This document shows positions 34,457 through 44,617 of a stretch of DNA of 64,000 nt, piece after piece. The notes under the pieces are model-generated. The model did not search any database, had not been told where the DNA came from, and was given only the letters and a program-made list of their open reading frames with translations. The position numbers and the translations under genes were made by a program. The first letter of the stretch is position 1. Each line of letters starts with the position of its first letter. This DNA comes from an uncultured Erythrobacter sp. (GTDB lineage Bacteria > Pseudomonadota > Alphaproteobacteria > Sphingomonadales > Sphingomonadaceae). Location of the stretch: positions 248,001-312,000 of the forward strand of contig CANNCZ010000002.1 of the NCBI GenBank assembly GCA_947503275.1. Reading direction: 5' to 3'.

Positions 34457-35680
34457 ATGGCGGATAATCTTCCGCCGGACACAAATAAGAATGCTGGTAA
34501 AAAACGGGGCGGTAAGTCCGGTAAAGTAGCCGATTTTCGCTACAAGCGCTCCAACCAGCAAGGCAAAAGGTCCGCAAATGGACCCAAAGATCGCGCCAAC
34601 CAAAAACGCAGCGAACCTGCGCGCCGCAGATCCTCACCTTCGCCACATCGCGGGGGAGAGGCCTATGCCGCGCTGGACCTTGGCACAAACAATTGCCGCC
34701 TTTTGATCGCGCGCCCATCGGGCAAGGATTTCACCGTCATCGATGCATTCAGCCGGGTCGTAAAGCTGGGTGAGGATTTGGCGACCACGGGGCGACTTTC
34801 GGATGAAGCAATGGACCGGGCGCTCGGCGCTCTGAAAATCTGCGCAGAGAAGCTGCGCCGCCGCAATGTGCGCCTTGCTCGGTCGGTTGCAACAGAGGCA
34901 TGCCGCCGCGCATCCAATGGTGCCGATTTTATTGACCGCGTACAGGCCGAGACGGGCATTGTGCTCGACATTATCACCGCAGAGGAAGAAGCGCGGCTGG
35001 CCGTTTTGGGCTGCCACATTCTACTGGAACAGGGCGAGGGTCCGGCGGTCATTTTCGATATTGGCGGTGGGTCGACAGAGTTGGTTTTGCTCGAGCCGGG
35101 CGGCAAGATACCCCGCATTATTGACTGGCAGAGCGTGCCATGGGGCGTTGTGTCGTTGACTGACACAGTGGGCCGCGACCAAGGTGGCGGTAAAACCAGA
35201 CGCGAGGCTCGATTGGCGCGCTATGCCAAGATGCGTGCGCTCGTGTCTGACAGTTTTGCGCCCTTTGCAGAGCGGATCGCGGACGCATCCAAATGTGCCG
35301 ATATTCGCCTTTTGGGGACCAGCGGCACGGTGACGACTTTGGCAAGTCTGCATCTTGAGCTGCCGCACTATGACCGCAAGGCCGTGGACGGCTTGATCGT
35401 GCCATCGCGCGCTATGCGTGAGATAAGCACAGCGCTTTCAGGAATGTCGCCGGATGAGCGCAGCGAGTTGCCGTGTATCGGACATGACCGTGCCGATCTG
35501 GTGGTGGCGGGCTGCGCGATCCTGGAATCGATCCTCGATCTCTGGCCCGCGGAGCGACTTGGTGTGGCAGATCGCGGCATTCGCGAGGGGATTTTGCGCA
35601 GTTTGATGGCGGCCGAACGTCAAAGCGAGCGCAGCCTTGCTGCCTTGCATGAAATGCGCGTTGAGAAAGCAGGCGACTGA
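34457..35680 (+). CDS. Ppx/GppA phosphatase family protein with basic N-terminal extension
   Basis: 407 aa. The actin-like ATPase fold starts at about residue 68: YAALDLGTNNCRLLIA (phosphate loop), SVATEACRRASNG, DIGGGSTELVLLE and LLGTSGTVTTLAS. Hydrolyses polyphosphate and/or pppGpp. The first about 65 residues are highly basic and probably disordered (KKRGGKSGK, RSEPARRRSSPSPHR), not part of the catalytic domain. The start is uncertain: ATG at 34457 (with GAAAGAA upstream) or 34442. Followed 4 bp later by rlmE. Confidence 0.88.
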   Translation: MADNLPPDTNKNAGKKRGGKSGKVADFRYKRSNQQGKRSANGPKDRANQKRSEPARRRSSPSPHRGGEAYAALDLGTNNCRLLIARPSGKDFTVIDAFSRVVKLGEDLATTGRLSDEAMDRALGALKICAEKLRRRNVRLARSVATEACRRASNGADFIDRVQAETGIVLDIITAEEEARLAVLGCHILLEQGEGPAVIFDIGGGSTELVLLEPGGKIPRIIDWQSVPWGVVSLTDTVGRDQGGGKTRREARLARYAKMRALVSDSFAPFAERIADASKCADIRLLGTSGTVTTLASLHLELPHYDRKAVDGLIVPSRAMREISTALSGMSPDERSELPCIGHDRADLVVAGCAILESILDLWPAERLGVADRGIREGILRSLMAAERQSERSLAALHEMRVEKAGD

Positions 35681-35684
35681 ACCG

Positions 35685-36350
35685 ATGACTCGTTCTGGTA
35701 AGAACCCCGATCGCCGGGTCAAAACGGCGAAAAAGCGCACTGCCTCCTCGACAAGGTGGTTAGAGCGGCAGTTGAATGACCCCTATGTCAAACAAGCGAA
35801 GGCAGACGGTTATCGCAGTCGGGCAGCCTATAAGCTGCTTGAGCTGGATGACCGGTTCAGCCTGATTCGTGGCTCTCGCCGAGTGGTCGATTTGGGCATT
35901 GCTCCGGGCGGCTGGGCGCAGGTGGTGCGGGCCAAAGCGCCCAAGGCCAATGTGGTGGGCATCGACTTGCTGCCCACAGAGCCTATCGAAGGTGTCACCA
36001 TATTCGAGATGGATTTCATGGACGATGCCGCGCCAGCCGCATTGGAAGACGCCCTGGGCGGGCCGCCTGATCTGGTTCTGTCAGATATGGCCGCGAACAC
36101 GGTTGGCCACAAGCAAACCGACCATTTGCGCACGATGGCGTTGGTTGAAGCAGGTGCGTGGTTCGCCACCGAGACCCTGGAAAAAGGCGGGGCATTCGTG
36201 GCCAAGGTTTTGGCAGGGGGCACTGACACCGAATTGCTGACTCTGCTCAAACAGCATTTCACCAGCGTCAAACACGCAAAACCGCCCGCTAGCCGCAAGG
36301 GTTCATCGGAATGGTATGTGGTAGCGCAGGGGTTCAAAGGGCGCGAATGA
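35685..36350 (+). CDS. rlmE: 23S rRNA (uridine-2'-O-)methyltransferase RlmE (FtsJ/RrmJ)
   Basis: 221 aa. SAM-binding VVDLGIAPGGWAQV, second motif VVGIDLLP, catalytic Asp in DLVLSDMAAN and the late Lys in FVAKVL match the KDKE set of RrmJ. Methylates U2552 of 23S rRNA. N-terminal about 25 residues are strongly basic. Starts 4 bp after the Ppx/GppA stop, so the pair form an operon. Confidence 0.95.
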   Translation: MTRSGKNPDRRVKTAKKRTASSTRWLERQLNDPYVKQAKADGYRSRAAYKLLELDDRFSLIRGSRRVVDLGIAPGGWAQVVRAKAPKANVVGIDLLPTEPIEGVTIFEMDFMDDAAPAALEDALGGPPDLVLSDMAANTVGHKQTDHLRTMALVEAGAWFATETLEKGGAFVAKVLAGGTDTELLTLLKQHFTSVKHAKPPASRKGSSEWYVVAQGFKGRE

Positions 36351-36373
36351 AGCTCGTCCCTTAATTAAGCAGC

Positions 36374-37069
36374 TTACTCGCTTGCCTCAGCAGCTGCAGT
36401 TTCATCTGCATTTGCTTCTTCAGCAGCCGCCTCTTCAACGGGCGCTTCTTCTTCGAGTGCACCTTCACCGGTCGACTCTTCAGCCGCCTCAGCGACATAT
36501 TCCGGAACCGCGAGGCTCGACCCGTTCTCGTTCATATAGAGAGCGACAGCGGCACGGTCTTCGATGCTCGAAAGACCGGCGAAGCCCATCTTTGTGCCGT
36601 CCATGTAACCGCGCGGATTGTTGAGCCAATCGTTCATCTCATCCCAACCCCACTGGCCGCCAAAGCTCGCCATTGCGCTGGAATATTCATAGCCGCCAAC
36701 TGCGCCAATAGGTGCACCCATGATACCGTGAAGGTTCGGACCAACGCCGTTCGCGCCGCCTGCCTCGATGGTGTGGCATGCCGAACACTTGGCAAAGACA
36801 CGTTCGCCCGCAGACACATCGACGCCGTCCATGTTCAATGCCTGTGTCATGGTCATTTCCACTTCGCCCGCTTCTTCAGCGACTTCGACCGGATAGCCGG
36901 CAACCTCGGGACGCTGTGGGTCATAAGCGTGGAAAACCTTGTCCGAAACAATCGACAGGCCAAGGCCAAGCCCGGCTGCGAACAGCACCCAGCCTGCAAC
37001 CGTGTTGAACATGTCGCCTGAATCACTGTCAGTGTCCGGCGTGTCTTGCGTGTTGGTTTCTTGTGTCAT
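36374..37069 (-). CDS. Membrane-anchored cytochrome c (CycM/c552-like)
   Basis: 231 aa. N-terminal uncleaved helix at about residues 19-40, heme site CSACH in FAKCSACHTIEAGG, and a distal Met in GTKMGFAGL. Monoheme electron carrier facing the periplasm, likely feeding a terminal oxidase. The last about 45 residues are almost all Glu, Ala and Pro (repeats like EEAAAEEA), an acidic disordered tail. Start at MTQETNTQ; a 30-residue upstream extension is disregarded. Confidence 0.9.
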   Translation of the reverse strand: MTQETNTQDTPDTDSDSGDMFNTVAGWVLFAAGLGLGLSIVSDKVFHAYDPQRPEVAGYPVEVAEEAGEVEMTMTQALNMDGVDVSAGERVFAKCSACHTIEAGGANGVGPNLHGIMGAPIGAVGGYEYSSAMASFGGQWGWDEMNDWLNNPRGYMDGTKMGFAGLSSIEDRAAVALYMNENGSSLAVPEYVAEAAEESTGEGALEEEAPVEEAAAEEANADETAAAEASE

Positions 37070-37194
37070 CTTGGGTGCCCCATAATCCCGCGCTTGCCCC
37101 TGCGCAAGGCGAAACACATCACTAATGAATGCATCATTTGCAAGCTTCTTTAACGCCACACTTGCAGCCGCAACGCACGAGTTCTAGCAGGCTG

Positions 37195-38097
37195 ATGAAT
37201 ATGCGAAGTTTTCCCGGTCCAGCCTTAACGATAGTCGACGAATTGCGCAAAGCCGCTGAGGCGGACCCTGCGCGCGCGATCGCGTTCCAAGGATCACCCG
37301 GTGCAAACTCGCATCGCGCCGCCTTAGAAGCGCGTCCCGATGCGCTGCCACTGCCCTGTTTCAGCTTCGAAGACGCACTCGAAGCGGTGAAGGACAAACG
37401 CGCAGGCCATGCGATTATCCCCATCGAAAATTCGCAACATGGCCGGGTTGCCGACATCCACTTCCTGCTTCCCGAAAGCGGATTGTCGATTGTGGGTGAA
37501 TATTTCATGCCGATCCATCATGCGTTGATGGGCCCCGGTCCGGGACCATTTGAGGCCGCATACAGCCATCCTCAAGCGCTGGGCCAATCGCGGTTTTTCC
37601 TGCGTGAGCGCGGGATTGTGCCTTTGAGCTATGCGGATACTGCGGGCGCAGCTGCTCATGTGAGCGAGCGCGGTGATCCAAAGCTGGGCGCGATCGCACC
37701 GGCGATTGCGGCTGAACTCTACGACCTACAGATTGTCGAAACACATGTTGAGGATAGCGAGGACAATATGACCCGCTTTGTCATCCTCGCGGATAAGCCG
37801 ACTTTCGTGACAACTGGATCAGAAAAGCCAGCGATCACGACTTTCGTGTTTGAAGTGAAGAACATTCCGGCAGCGCTTTATAAAGTGCTTGGCGGGTTTG
37901 CGACCAATGGGGTCAATATGACCAAGCTGGAAAGCTATCAGCATGGCACCAGCTTTTCCGCGACACGGTTTTACGCCGATATTATCGGGGTGCCGGGCGA
38001 TCCGGCAGTGGATCGCGCGCTGGAGGAATGCGCTTTTCATTCCAAGGAATTGCGCGTTTTGGGCACCTATGAACAGGCCCGAAAGCGCGGCCAGTAA
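37195..38097 (+). CDS. pheA: Prephenate dehydratase
   Basis: 300 aa. PDT domain (about 30-200) with AFQGSPGANSHRAA, the IPIENSQHGRV substrate loop and the catalytic NMTRFVIL motif. A C-terminal ACT regulatory domain (about 212-295) carries KLESYQHG, the feedback-inhibition site. Converts prephenate to phenylpyruvate for phenylalanine synthesis. No chorismate mutase domain. Start chosen at ATG 37195; upstream sequence overlaps the divergent cytochrome leader. Confidence 0.95.
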   Translation: MNMRSFPGPALTIVDELRKAAEADPARAIAFQGSPGANSHRAALEARPDALPLPCFSFEDALEAVKDKRAGHAIIPIENSQHGRVADIHFLLPESGLSIVGEYFMPIHHALMGPGPGPFEAAYSHPQALGQSRFFLRERGIVPLSYADTAGAAAHVSERGDPKLGAIAPAIAAELYDLQIVETHVEDSEDNMTRFVILADKPTFVTTGSEKPAITTFVFEVKNIPAALYKVLGGFATNGVNMTKLESYQHGTSFSATRFYADIIGVPGDPAVDRALEECAFHSKELRVLGTYEQARKRGQ

Positions 38098-38190
38098 ACA
38101 GCCCCGTAAACCGCACAGTAACCAGCAAAATGGCTTTGCCCTGCGAAGCCTGTTGCACCGCGCGATAGACCGTGCCACGACTGCTCAAGC

Positions 38191-38949
38191 ATGACGAACG
38201 CGGTGCAGACCAATCCGGCAGTAGGTGGGGCACCTGCCGCAACCCCCGCTACACCCGGCGGAGGCGTGCCTGAGGGTTGGCGCGAGATGCGCGACAATTC
38301 CTCGATCCAATTCGATGAAGTTCGGATGCAACCGCCCCAACCTCCCGAGCCGCGTGAACCGGGCTGGTTTGATGAGGCGCTCATCAACTTTTTCGAGTTT
38401 TTGGGCAGCATCTTCTCACCCATTGGACAGTTTTTGGGAATTTCGTGGCCGGTCCTTCAATGGATCTTGGTCGCTCTGGTGGTCGTGTTCGTGCTGTTCG
38501 TCGCCTTTCGCATGGTCGGCCCGCTCCAATCCAGAGTTCGCAAAGCCAAAGCAGGCACAGCAAACAGCGAGCCTGAATGGCAGCCGAGCGAGGAACAGAG
38601 CACCGCGCTGCTCGAAGATGCGGATAAACTTGCGGCAGAGGGTCGCTTTGATGAGGCGACCCGGCTGCTGCTTCAACGCAGTGTCAGCCAGATCGCAGAG
38701 ACCCGGCCCGATTGGGTTGAGCCCTCCAGCACAGCGCGCGAACTCGCGGCCATTCCGGCTTTGTCAGAGGCGGCGCGCGGAGCATTTGCGACCATTTCGG
38801 AGCGGGTCGAACGCAGCCTGTTCGCACTGCGCACACTCAACCGCGAAGATTGGGAGGCAGCGCGTTCTGCCTATGCCAACTTTGCACTGGCGAAGATTGA
38901 AGGAACACAGCGCGCGCGCACTCCTGGTGCAGAGGTGCGAGCAGTATGA
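38191..38949 (+). CDS. DUF4129-type membrane protein, first gene of MoxR operon
   Basis: 252 aa. Pro/Ala-rich N-terminal region, a single helix at about 88-108, and a cytosolic helical domain (about 125-245) of the type paired with MoxR systems (LLEDADKLAAEGRFDEATRLLL). Its stop overlaps the next start (ATGA), opening a seven-gene coupled operon. Function of the domain unknown; probably an envelope-anchored partner of the MoxR ATPase. Confidence 0.75.
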   Translation: MTNAVQTNPAVGGAPAATPATPGGGVPEGWREMRDNSSIQFDEVRMQPPQPPEPREPGWFDEALINFFEFLGSIFSPIGQFLGISWPVLQWILVALVVVFVLFVAFRMVGPLQSRVRKAKAGTANSEPEWQPSEEQSTALLEDADKLAAEGRFDEATRLLLQRSVSQIAETRPDWVEPSSTARELAAIPALSEAARGAFATISERVERSLFALRTLNREDWEAARSAYANFALAKIEGTQRARTPGAEVRAV

Positions 38950-40244
38950 GCGCGGGCACAAAGCAAGCGCGCGGTGCATCGCCTTTCAGCCGCGGAGCAG
39001 TGCTTGCCGTAGTGGTGGTCGGCTTTGCCGCGTTTCTGGCGATGATCTATTTCATCGGCATCGGCGATACCGGCGGTCGCGAAGGGCGCGGTGAGGCGCA
39101 CGCTTCTGCCAATGGCCTCAATGGTTATGCGGGTCTGGTCGAATTGCTGGAGGCCGAAGGCTATGACGTCGAACGGTCGCGTGACCTCAATGGATTGGAG
39201 ACCAACAACCTCCTGATCCTAACCCCGCCGCAGTTCACCGATGCAGCCGAATTCGGTCAAATCTTGGAAAACCGGCAATATCTCGGCCCGACCTTGGTCA
39301 TTCTTCCCAAGTGGTCGGTGGGCGAGATAAGCGGCGACGTTGCTGACGAAGACGAAGACAAAGTGCGCAGCGATTGGGTCACGTTGCTGGGGGCGAGCAC
39401 ATCTCAATGGACAGCCCAATTGCCTGAGCCGTTTACGTTCACGCATGAGCAAAAAGACCTACCGGCAGCCAATCAGGCGAGCTGGAGTGGCCTTGCCCAG
39501 TCTGGCCGTTTGCCGACAGGCACAGTCCTCTATGTCGAGAATGATGCGTCTTACGAATCGGTGATCAGAGATCCCGCTGGGCATATTCTCGCGATGAATG
39601 TCATCGGTAATGTTGGCACCGATTATTATGAAAACGCGCATTGGACGATGTTCGTGGTCGAGCCGGACCTCGTGAATAATTACGGCCTTTCCGATGCTCG
39701 CCGCGCCGCCGCTGCGCTCGCTCTGGTGCAAGAGGCCGGGTATGGCGATATGAATTCCGTCACATTTGATATGACGTTGAATGGCTATGGCAATTCGGTC
39801 AATCTGCTGACGCTTGCGTTTGAGCCTCCCTTTTTGGCCGCCACCTTGTGCCTCATTTTGGCGATGGTGATTGTGGGGTGGAGAGCGTTCTTACGCTTTG
39901 GCCCATCGGCGGTTGCAGCGCCCGAATTTGCATTTGGTAAAAAGCGGCTTGTAACCAATGGTGCCGGGCTGATTGTGCGTGCGCGGCGATTGGGCCTTTT
40001 GGGTGAGCCCTATGCCAATCTGATTGAGCGGCGATTGGGCCGCAAGCTTGGTCTGGTCAAACCGGATGCGGAGGCGATTGACGCTGCACTCGCGCGCAGA
40101 TTACCGAATGAAGAGCCCTTTTCCAACCGCGCCGCGCGTCTCTTAAACGCGGAACGGCCTGCCGAAATTCTGCGCGCTGCGCGTGCGCTTAATGAATTGC
40201 CACAAAAGCTGGCGACACCTTCAACAGGGAAGAATACCAAATGA
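38946..40244 (+). CDS. DUF4350 domain membrane protein
   Basis: 432 aa. N-terminal helix (about 18-40), an extracytoplasmic GATase-like domain (about 55-285; begins with [18 protein letters not shown] and contains LLILTPPQF), a second helix at about 297-318 and a basic cytosolic tail. This matches DUF4350 proteins of MoxR/DUF58 operons in actinobacteria and alphaproteobacteria. Coupled by 4-bp overlap on both sides. Confidence 0.8.
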   Translation: MSAGTKQARGASPFSRGAVLAVVVVGFAAFLAMIYFIGIGDTGGREGRGEAHASANGLNGYAGLVELLEAEGYDVERSRDLNGLETNNLLILTPPQFTDAAEFGQILENRQYLGPTLVILPKWSVGEISGDVADEDEDKVRSDWVTLLGASTSQWTAQLPEPFTFTHEQKDLPAANQASWSGLAQSGRLPTGTVLYVENDASYESVIRDPAGHILAMNVIGNVGTDYYENAHWTMFVVEPDLVNNYGLSDARRAAAALALVQEAGYGDMNSVTFDMTLNGYGNSVNLLTLAFEPPFLAATLCLILAMVIVGWRAFLRFGPSAVAAPEFAFGKKRLVTNGAGLIVRARRLGLLGEPYANLIERRLGRKLGLVKPDAEAIDAALARRLPNEEPFSNRAARLLNAERPAEILRAARALNELPQKLATPSTGKNTK

Positions 40245-41272
40245 GCACTGGTCTCGAAAACAATCCTCCTGCACCGCAAACGCCAGCATCTGAGCCTGCC
40301 TCCCAAGAGATCGGCATGACGCTGGGCGATGTTCGCAACCTCGCCAATGCGATCCGCGCAGAGGTTGCCAAGGCTATCGTCGGGCAAGACGCGATGATCG
40401 ACCAATTGCTAGTCGCTCTGGTGAGCCAAGGACACGTTCTGCTCGAAGGGCCTCCGGGCACGGCCAAAACCTTCATGGCTCAGGCGTTTTCGACCGCGCT
40501 GGGCCTCGACTTTGGGCGCATTCAGTTCACGCCGGACCTGTTGCCGGGTGATATTCTCGGCTCGAACCTGTTCAACTTTCAGACCAGCGAATTCACTCTG
40601 ACGCGCGGGCCGATTTTCTGCGAGTTGCTGCTTGCTGATGAGATCAACCGTACGCCGCCCAAAACGCAGGCCGCTTTGCTAGAGGCGATGCAGGAACGGC
40701 GCGTGACGCTGGATGGCGAAACGCACCAATTGCCGCCGCAATTCATGGTGGTCGCAACCCAAAATCCGATTGAGAACCAAGGCGTCTATCCATTGCCCGA
40801 AGCGCAGCTTGACCGGTTCCTGTTCAAGCTCCTCGTCCCCTATCCTGATGAAACCGAAGAGACACGGATTGTGGCAAGCTATGGTTCGCGTCAGGGACCT
40901 CAACGTCCGGCAGAACTCGGCGTGAAAGCGGTTGCGAATGCCGAGATTTTGGCTGCGGCCAGCGCGGCTCTTGGCCATGTGACCGTAGCCGATGAGATCA
41001 CCCAATATGTCGTGCGACTGGTGCGCGCGACCCGTGAGCATGCTGAGCTTGCCGTAGGCGCTTCGCCCCGTGCCGCCGTGATGCTTGCCAATGCAGCGCG
41101 GGCGCGGGCAGCGTTGGAGGGGCGCTCTTATGCGATCCCTGATGATGTGAAGGCCTTGGCTGTGCCGGTTCTTCGCCATCGTCTGACCCTCAGCCCAGCT
41201 GCCGAAATCGAAGGTCGCGATGTTGAGGCACTGGTGGCCGAATTGATCGACGCGACTGAGGCACCGCGCTGA
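40241..41272 (+). CDS. MoxR-family AAA+ ATPase
   Basis: 343 aa. Walker A GPPGTAKT, Walker [22 protein letters not shown], sensor 1 [11 protein letters not shown] and an arginine-finger region QLDRFLFKL. MoxR proteins act as chaperones that mature or activate protein complexes, usually with a von Willebrand factor/DUF58 partner, which follows 15 bp downstream. N-terminal about 25 residues are disordered. Confidence 0.95.
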   Translation: MSTGLENNPPAPQTPASEPASQEIGMTLGDVRNLANAIRAEVAKAIVGQDAMIDQLLVALVSQGHVLLEGPPGTAKTFMAQAFSTALGLDFGRIQFTPDLLPGDILGSNLFNFQTSEFTLTRGPIFCELLLADEINRTPPKTQAALLEAMQERRVTLDGETHQLPPQFMVVATQNPIENQGVYPLPEAQLDRFLFKLLVPYPDETEETRIVASYGSRQGPQRPAELGVKAVANAEILAAASAALGHVTVADEITQYVVRLVRATREHAELAVGASPRAAVMLANAARARAALEGRSYAIPDDVKALAVPVLRHRLTLSPAAEIEGRDVEALVAELIDATEAPR

Positions 41273-41286
41273 TCAGCGGCTAACCC

Positions 41287-42618
41287 ATGGCATTATCGCT
41301 CCCCCTTGTCCCGACCCAGCGCGCCGCGTGGATCATCGCCGGTTTTGCGCCGATTGCGTTGGTGATCGCTGCCGTCTCTCCCGGGCTATGGGTGATCGCG
41401 CCGGTCGCCGCTTTGGCGATGGTGGCACTGATCGTGCTCGATGGATTGATGGCGGGAACATGCGAGGAATGGCATGTGTTAGTGCCCGCCGACACCGAAG
41501 TGGGTCAACCAACCGCAATTGACGCCCATGCCCGGTTTAGCGGACGCGGCGCGAGTGAGCCTGAAGTCGCGTTGGAATTCGACCCACGCTTGGCCCCATC
41601 AGGGCGCGCCAATATGCCGCTTTTGCGCGACCCTGACACGGGCGAACGCAGTGGCTCCATCGAAGTCCATCCCGAACGCCGCGGCACTGCGCCGGTATCG
41701 CGCGCTTGGCTGCGGTGGAGCGGTCCTTTGGGATTGGGTTCGCGTCAGACACAGCTGACCCTAGATAAAGAGATGCGCATCTGGCCGGACCTGTCGCCTG
41801 TGCGATCCAAGGAATTGCAGACCTTTATGCGCGATGCTGCAACTGGCCTGATCGCGCGGCGCATTCGCGGCGAAGGCACTCAGTTTGAGGCGTTGGCGGA
41901 ATACCAACCGGGCATGGATCGTCGCAAAATCGACTGGAAAGCCAGCGCGCGTCACATGCACCTTTATGCCCGCGAAAACGAAAGCGAGCGCAACAATCAG
42001 ATCGTCTTTGCCTTTGATTGCGGACAGGCGATGTGTGAGCCGGTGGACGGGATGCCCCGAATTGACCGCGCAGTAACAGCGGCACTCACATGTTCATACG
42101 TGGCGCTTAAAGGCGGCGACAAAGTTTCGCTGTTCGGCTTTGCGCAAAGGCCACAAGTGATGACGCCTTTCGTCAACGATTCCCGCGCATTCTACCGCTT
42201 GCAAAGCGCAGCCGCCGCGCTCGATTATGATGCGGCGGAGCCCAATTTCACCCTCGCGCTCGCGACACTCACTGCCAAATTGCAGCGCCGCTCGCTCATC
42301 GTGTTGTTCTCAGACTTCACCGATGCGACCGCTGCGGAAATGATGATTGAGAGCATTGGACGGCTCGTCGACAAGCACCTCGTCCTGTTCGTCACCATCG
42401 CCGATAGCGAGCTTGAGAGCTTTATCGATGAAGAGCCCGACGACATCGCCACCCTCGCTCGCTCCGTCACCGCTGACACTTTGCTGCATCAACGCAGCGT
42501 GGTGTTGCAGCGTTTGCGGCGCATGGGGGTCGACGTGATTGAGGCACCCTATAATCAGATCGGCTATCAGCTGATCGACCGCTATTTCATCATCAAGAAC
42601 TCAGAGGCGATCGGATGA
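41287..42618 (+). CDS. DUF58 (VWA-like) protein
   Basis: 443 aa. Two N-terminal helices (about 12-55), then a beta-rich segment, then the DUF58 hallmark PGMDRRKIDWKASAR (near residues 208-222) and a VWA-like domain to the end (IVFAFDCGQAM; SLIVLFSDFTD). Typical MoxR partner. Overlaps the following SpoIIM-type gene by 4 bp. Confidence 0.9.
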   Translation: MALSLPLVPTQRAAWIIAGFAPIALVIAAVSPGLWVIAPVAALAMVALIVLDGLMAGTCEEWHVLVPADTEVGQPTAIDAHARFSGRGASEPEVALEFDPRLAPSGRANMPLLRDPDTGERSGSIEVHPERRGTAPVSRAWLRWSGPLGLGSRQTQLTLDKEMRIWPDLSPVRSKELQTFMRDAATGLIARRIRGEGTQFEALAEYQPGMDRRKIDWKASARHMHLYARENESERNNQIVFAFDCGQAMCEPVDGMPRIDRAVTAALTCSYVALKGGDKVSLFGFAQRPQVMTPFVNDSRAFYRLQSAAAALDYDAAEPNFTLALATLTAKLQRRSLIVLFSDFTDATAAEMMIESIGRLVDKHLVLFVTIADSELESFIDEEPDDIATLARSVTADTLLHQRSVVLQRLRRMGVDVIEAPYNQIGYQLIDRYFIIKNSEAIG

Positions 42619-43703
42619 AGGCGCCTACGATCGGATCATGGTTCACGCGCGGCGAGATTGCGGCGCCTGCCGATATCGAAGGCGCAGCTTTGCGCTCGGA
42701 TCGCTTCCGCTTGGAGCGTGAAGGCGATTGGCGAAGGCTGGAACAGATCGTTATCCGCATGGAAAAAGGCGGATTGCGCAGGGTCGATGACGAAGACCTG
42801 CTGGCGCTGCCTACACTATACCGCACCGCTGCATCCAGCCTGTCGGTCGCGCGTGAGACCAGCCTTGATGCTGCAACGCTCGGCTATTTGGAAAGCCTCG
42901 TGCAGCGCGCCTGGTTCCAAGTCTATGGCCCACGCAAAGGGTTCTTCGCATGGCTGCGCGAGTTTTTCTTCGGCGGGTGGAGCCGCGCGGTGCGCGAAAT
43001 CTGGCTCGACATCTGCATTGCCCTTTTCGTGTGCGTCGCGGGCGCTGTCGTTGGCTGGTTGTTGGTCGCGCAGAACAGCGATTGGTATTACCGCCTGATC
43101 CCCATCGGGCTTGCCGGAGATCGTGGACCGGGGGCCAGCCGAGAGACTTTGCTAGCCTCTCTCGGCACCGAGGAGAGTACGTCAGGCCTGTCGACATTTG
43201 CCGCCTCGCTTTTCAGCAACAATGCTGGTGTGTGCATCCTCGCCTTTGCGCTTGGCTTTGCTTTCGGCATCCCGTCACTGATGCTGCTGGTGCACAATAT
43301 GGCGATGCTGGGCGCAATCTTGTGGCTCTTTTCTGAGGCTGGACTGATTGTTGAATTCTCCGCTTGGCTCAGCGTCCACGGCACAACCGAATTGTTCGGC
43401 ATTTTGCTCTCTGGCGCAGCGGGTTTGCATATCGGGCGCTCTATGGCTTTCCCCGGAGAGCGCTCTGTTCTGGAGGCCGCATCAATCAGCGGTCGCCGCA
43501 GCGCAGTCGTTATGGTCGGCGTCGTCATCATGATGGTGGTTGCCGCCATACTGGAAGCGTTCCCAAGGCAGTTGGTCGAGGGCGCGCAGAACCGCTTTAT
43601 CATCGGCGGCACATTCGGCGTTTTCTGGCTCGCCTATTTCTTCCTCTATTTCCCGAGCGGCGGAATTGTCGACGATCTTGATGATGCGGAAGGCCTCGCA
43701 TGA
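42615..43703 (+). CDS. Stage II sporulation protein M family membrane protein
   Basis: 362 aa. Soluble N-terminal about 125 residues, then a helix at about 132-152 and four more between about 200 and 350 in the SpoIIM/DUF95 pattern (AGLHIGRSMAFPGERS near the end). Despite its name it is common in non-sporulating bacteria beside MoxR and RDD genes. Function unknown. Overlaps genes on both sides (ATGA). Confidence 0.85.
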   Translation: MKAPTIGSWFTRGEIAAPADIEGAALRSDRFRLEREGDWRRLEQIVIRMEKGGLRRVDDEDLLALPTLYRTAASSLSVARETSLDAATLGYLESLVQRAWFQVYGPRKGFFAWLREFFFGGWSRAVREIWLDICIALFVCVAGAVVGWLLVAQNSDWYYRLIPIGLAGDRGPGASRETLLASLGTEESTSGLSTFAASLFSNNAGVCILAFALGFAFGIPSLMLLVHNMAMLGAILWLFSEAGLIVEFSAWLSVHGTTELFGILLSGAAGLHIGRSMAFPGERSVLEAASISGRRSAVVMVGVVIMMVVAAILEAFPRQLVEGAQNRFIIGGTFGVFWLAYFFLYFPSGGIVDDLDDAEGLA

Positions 43704-44617
43704 GCGCCGCGATTGCTCCTCTTCCGACTGACAAACGTCAGCGGACTTTGATCACGCCAGAGGGGATTGCGATCCCTGTCACGATCGCATCGCGCGGGTC
43801 GCGAATGGGCGCGCTGGTGCTTGATTTCCTGATCCTGATATTCGGCCTGATCGCGATCTTTGTGTTCCTCGCATTTGTGGCAGAGGGCCTGTTTGAAGAG
43901 ATGGACAACGCTGTCGAAGGCGCGATTTCAGGTGCCGCAGAGTTCCTGATCATCTTGCTGATCCTGCTCATATTCATGGCGCGCTATGGGTATTTCCTCA
44001 CCATGGAACTGGGCCCGCGCGGCGCGACATGGGGTAAGCGTATGGTCGGCATCCGCGTGGCCGCGCGCGGCGGTGGCCGGTTGACGCCAGAGGCGATTAT
44101 CGCCCGCAACCTGCTGCGCGATATTGAGCTGTTCATGCCGCTTATCTTCCTGCTGATCGCGCCCAGCGGCGAAAGTGGCAGTTTCGGCCTTGCCGGCATG
44201 GTCTGGTTCATGGTCTTCATGGCGTTCCCATTCTTCAATAAAGACGCCATGCGCGCCGGCGATGTGATAGCGGGTACGTGGGTCGTCGATGCCCCGCGCA
44301 CGCGATTGGCAGAGGCGCTTTCGACACAAGGGGCCGCCGTCCAAGGGACAAGCGATATGACCGGCGCGCGCTATGAATTCGGCGAAGAGGAACTGTCGAT
44401 CTATGGCGAGCATGAATTGCAGACACTGGAACGGATGCTGCGTGATGCTCAGCCAGAGGCGCTGTCTGCGGTGCACGCCACCATCTGCCGCAAGATCGGA
44501 TGGGATCCAGGCGCAGGGGATGAGCGCGCGTTCTTGGAAGCATTCTATGCTCAGCTGCGCGCGCGGCTCGAAGGTGATATGCGCTTTGGCAAACGCAAAG
44601 CGGACAAGTTCTCATGA
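43700..44617 (+). CDS. RDD family membrane protein
   Basis: 305 aa. RDD domain with helices near residues 35-60, 72-95 and 145-175, and the RMGALVLDFLIL and WGKRMVGIRVAARGG signatures. A soluble C-terminal about 110 residues follows (YEFGEEELSIYGEHELQTLE). Sixth gene in the MoxR operon, overlapping genes on both sides. Molecular role unknown. Confidence 0.88.
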   Translation: MSAAIAPLPTDKRQRTLITPEGIAIPVTIASRGSRMGALVLDFLILIFGLIAIFVFLAFVAEGLFEEMDNAVEGAISGAAEFLIILLILLIFMARYGYFLTMELGPRGATWGKRMVGIRVAARGGGRLTPEAIIARNLLRDIELFMPLIFLLIAPSGESGSFGLAGMVWFMVFMAFPFFNKDAMRAGDVIAGTWVVDAPRTRLAEALSTQGAAVQGTSDMTGARYEFGEEELSIYGEHELQTLERMLRDAQPEALSAVHATICRKIGWDPGAGDERAFLEAFYAQLRARLEGDMRFGKRKADKFS

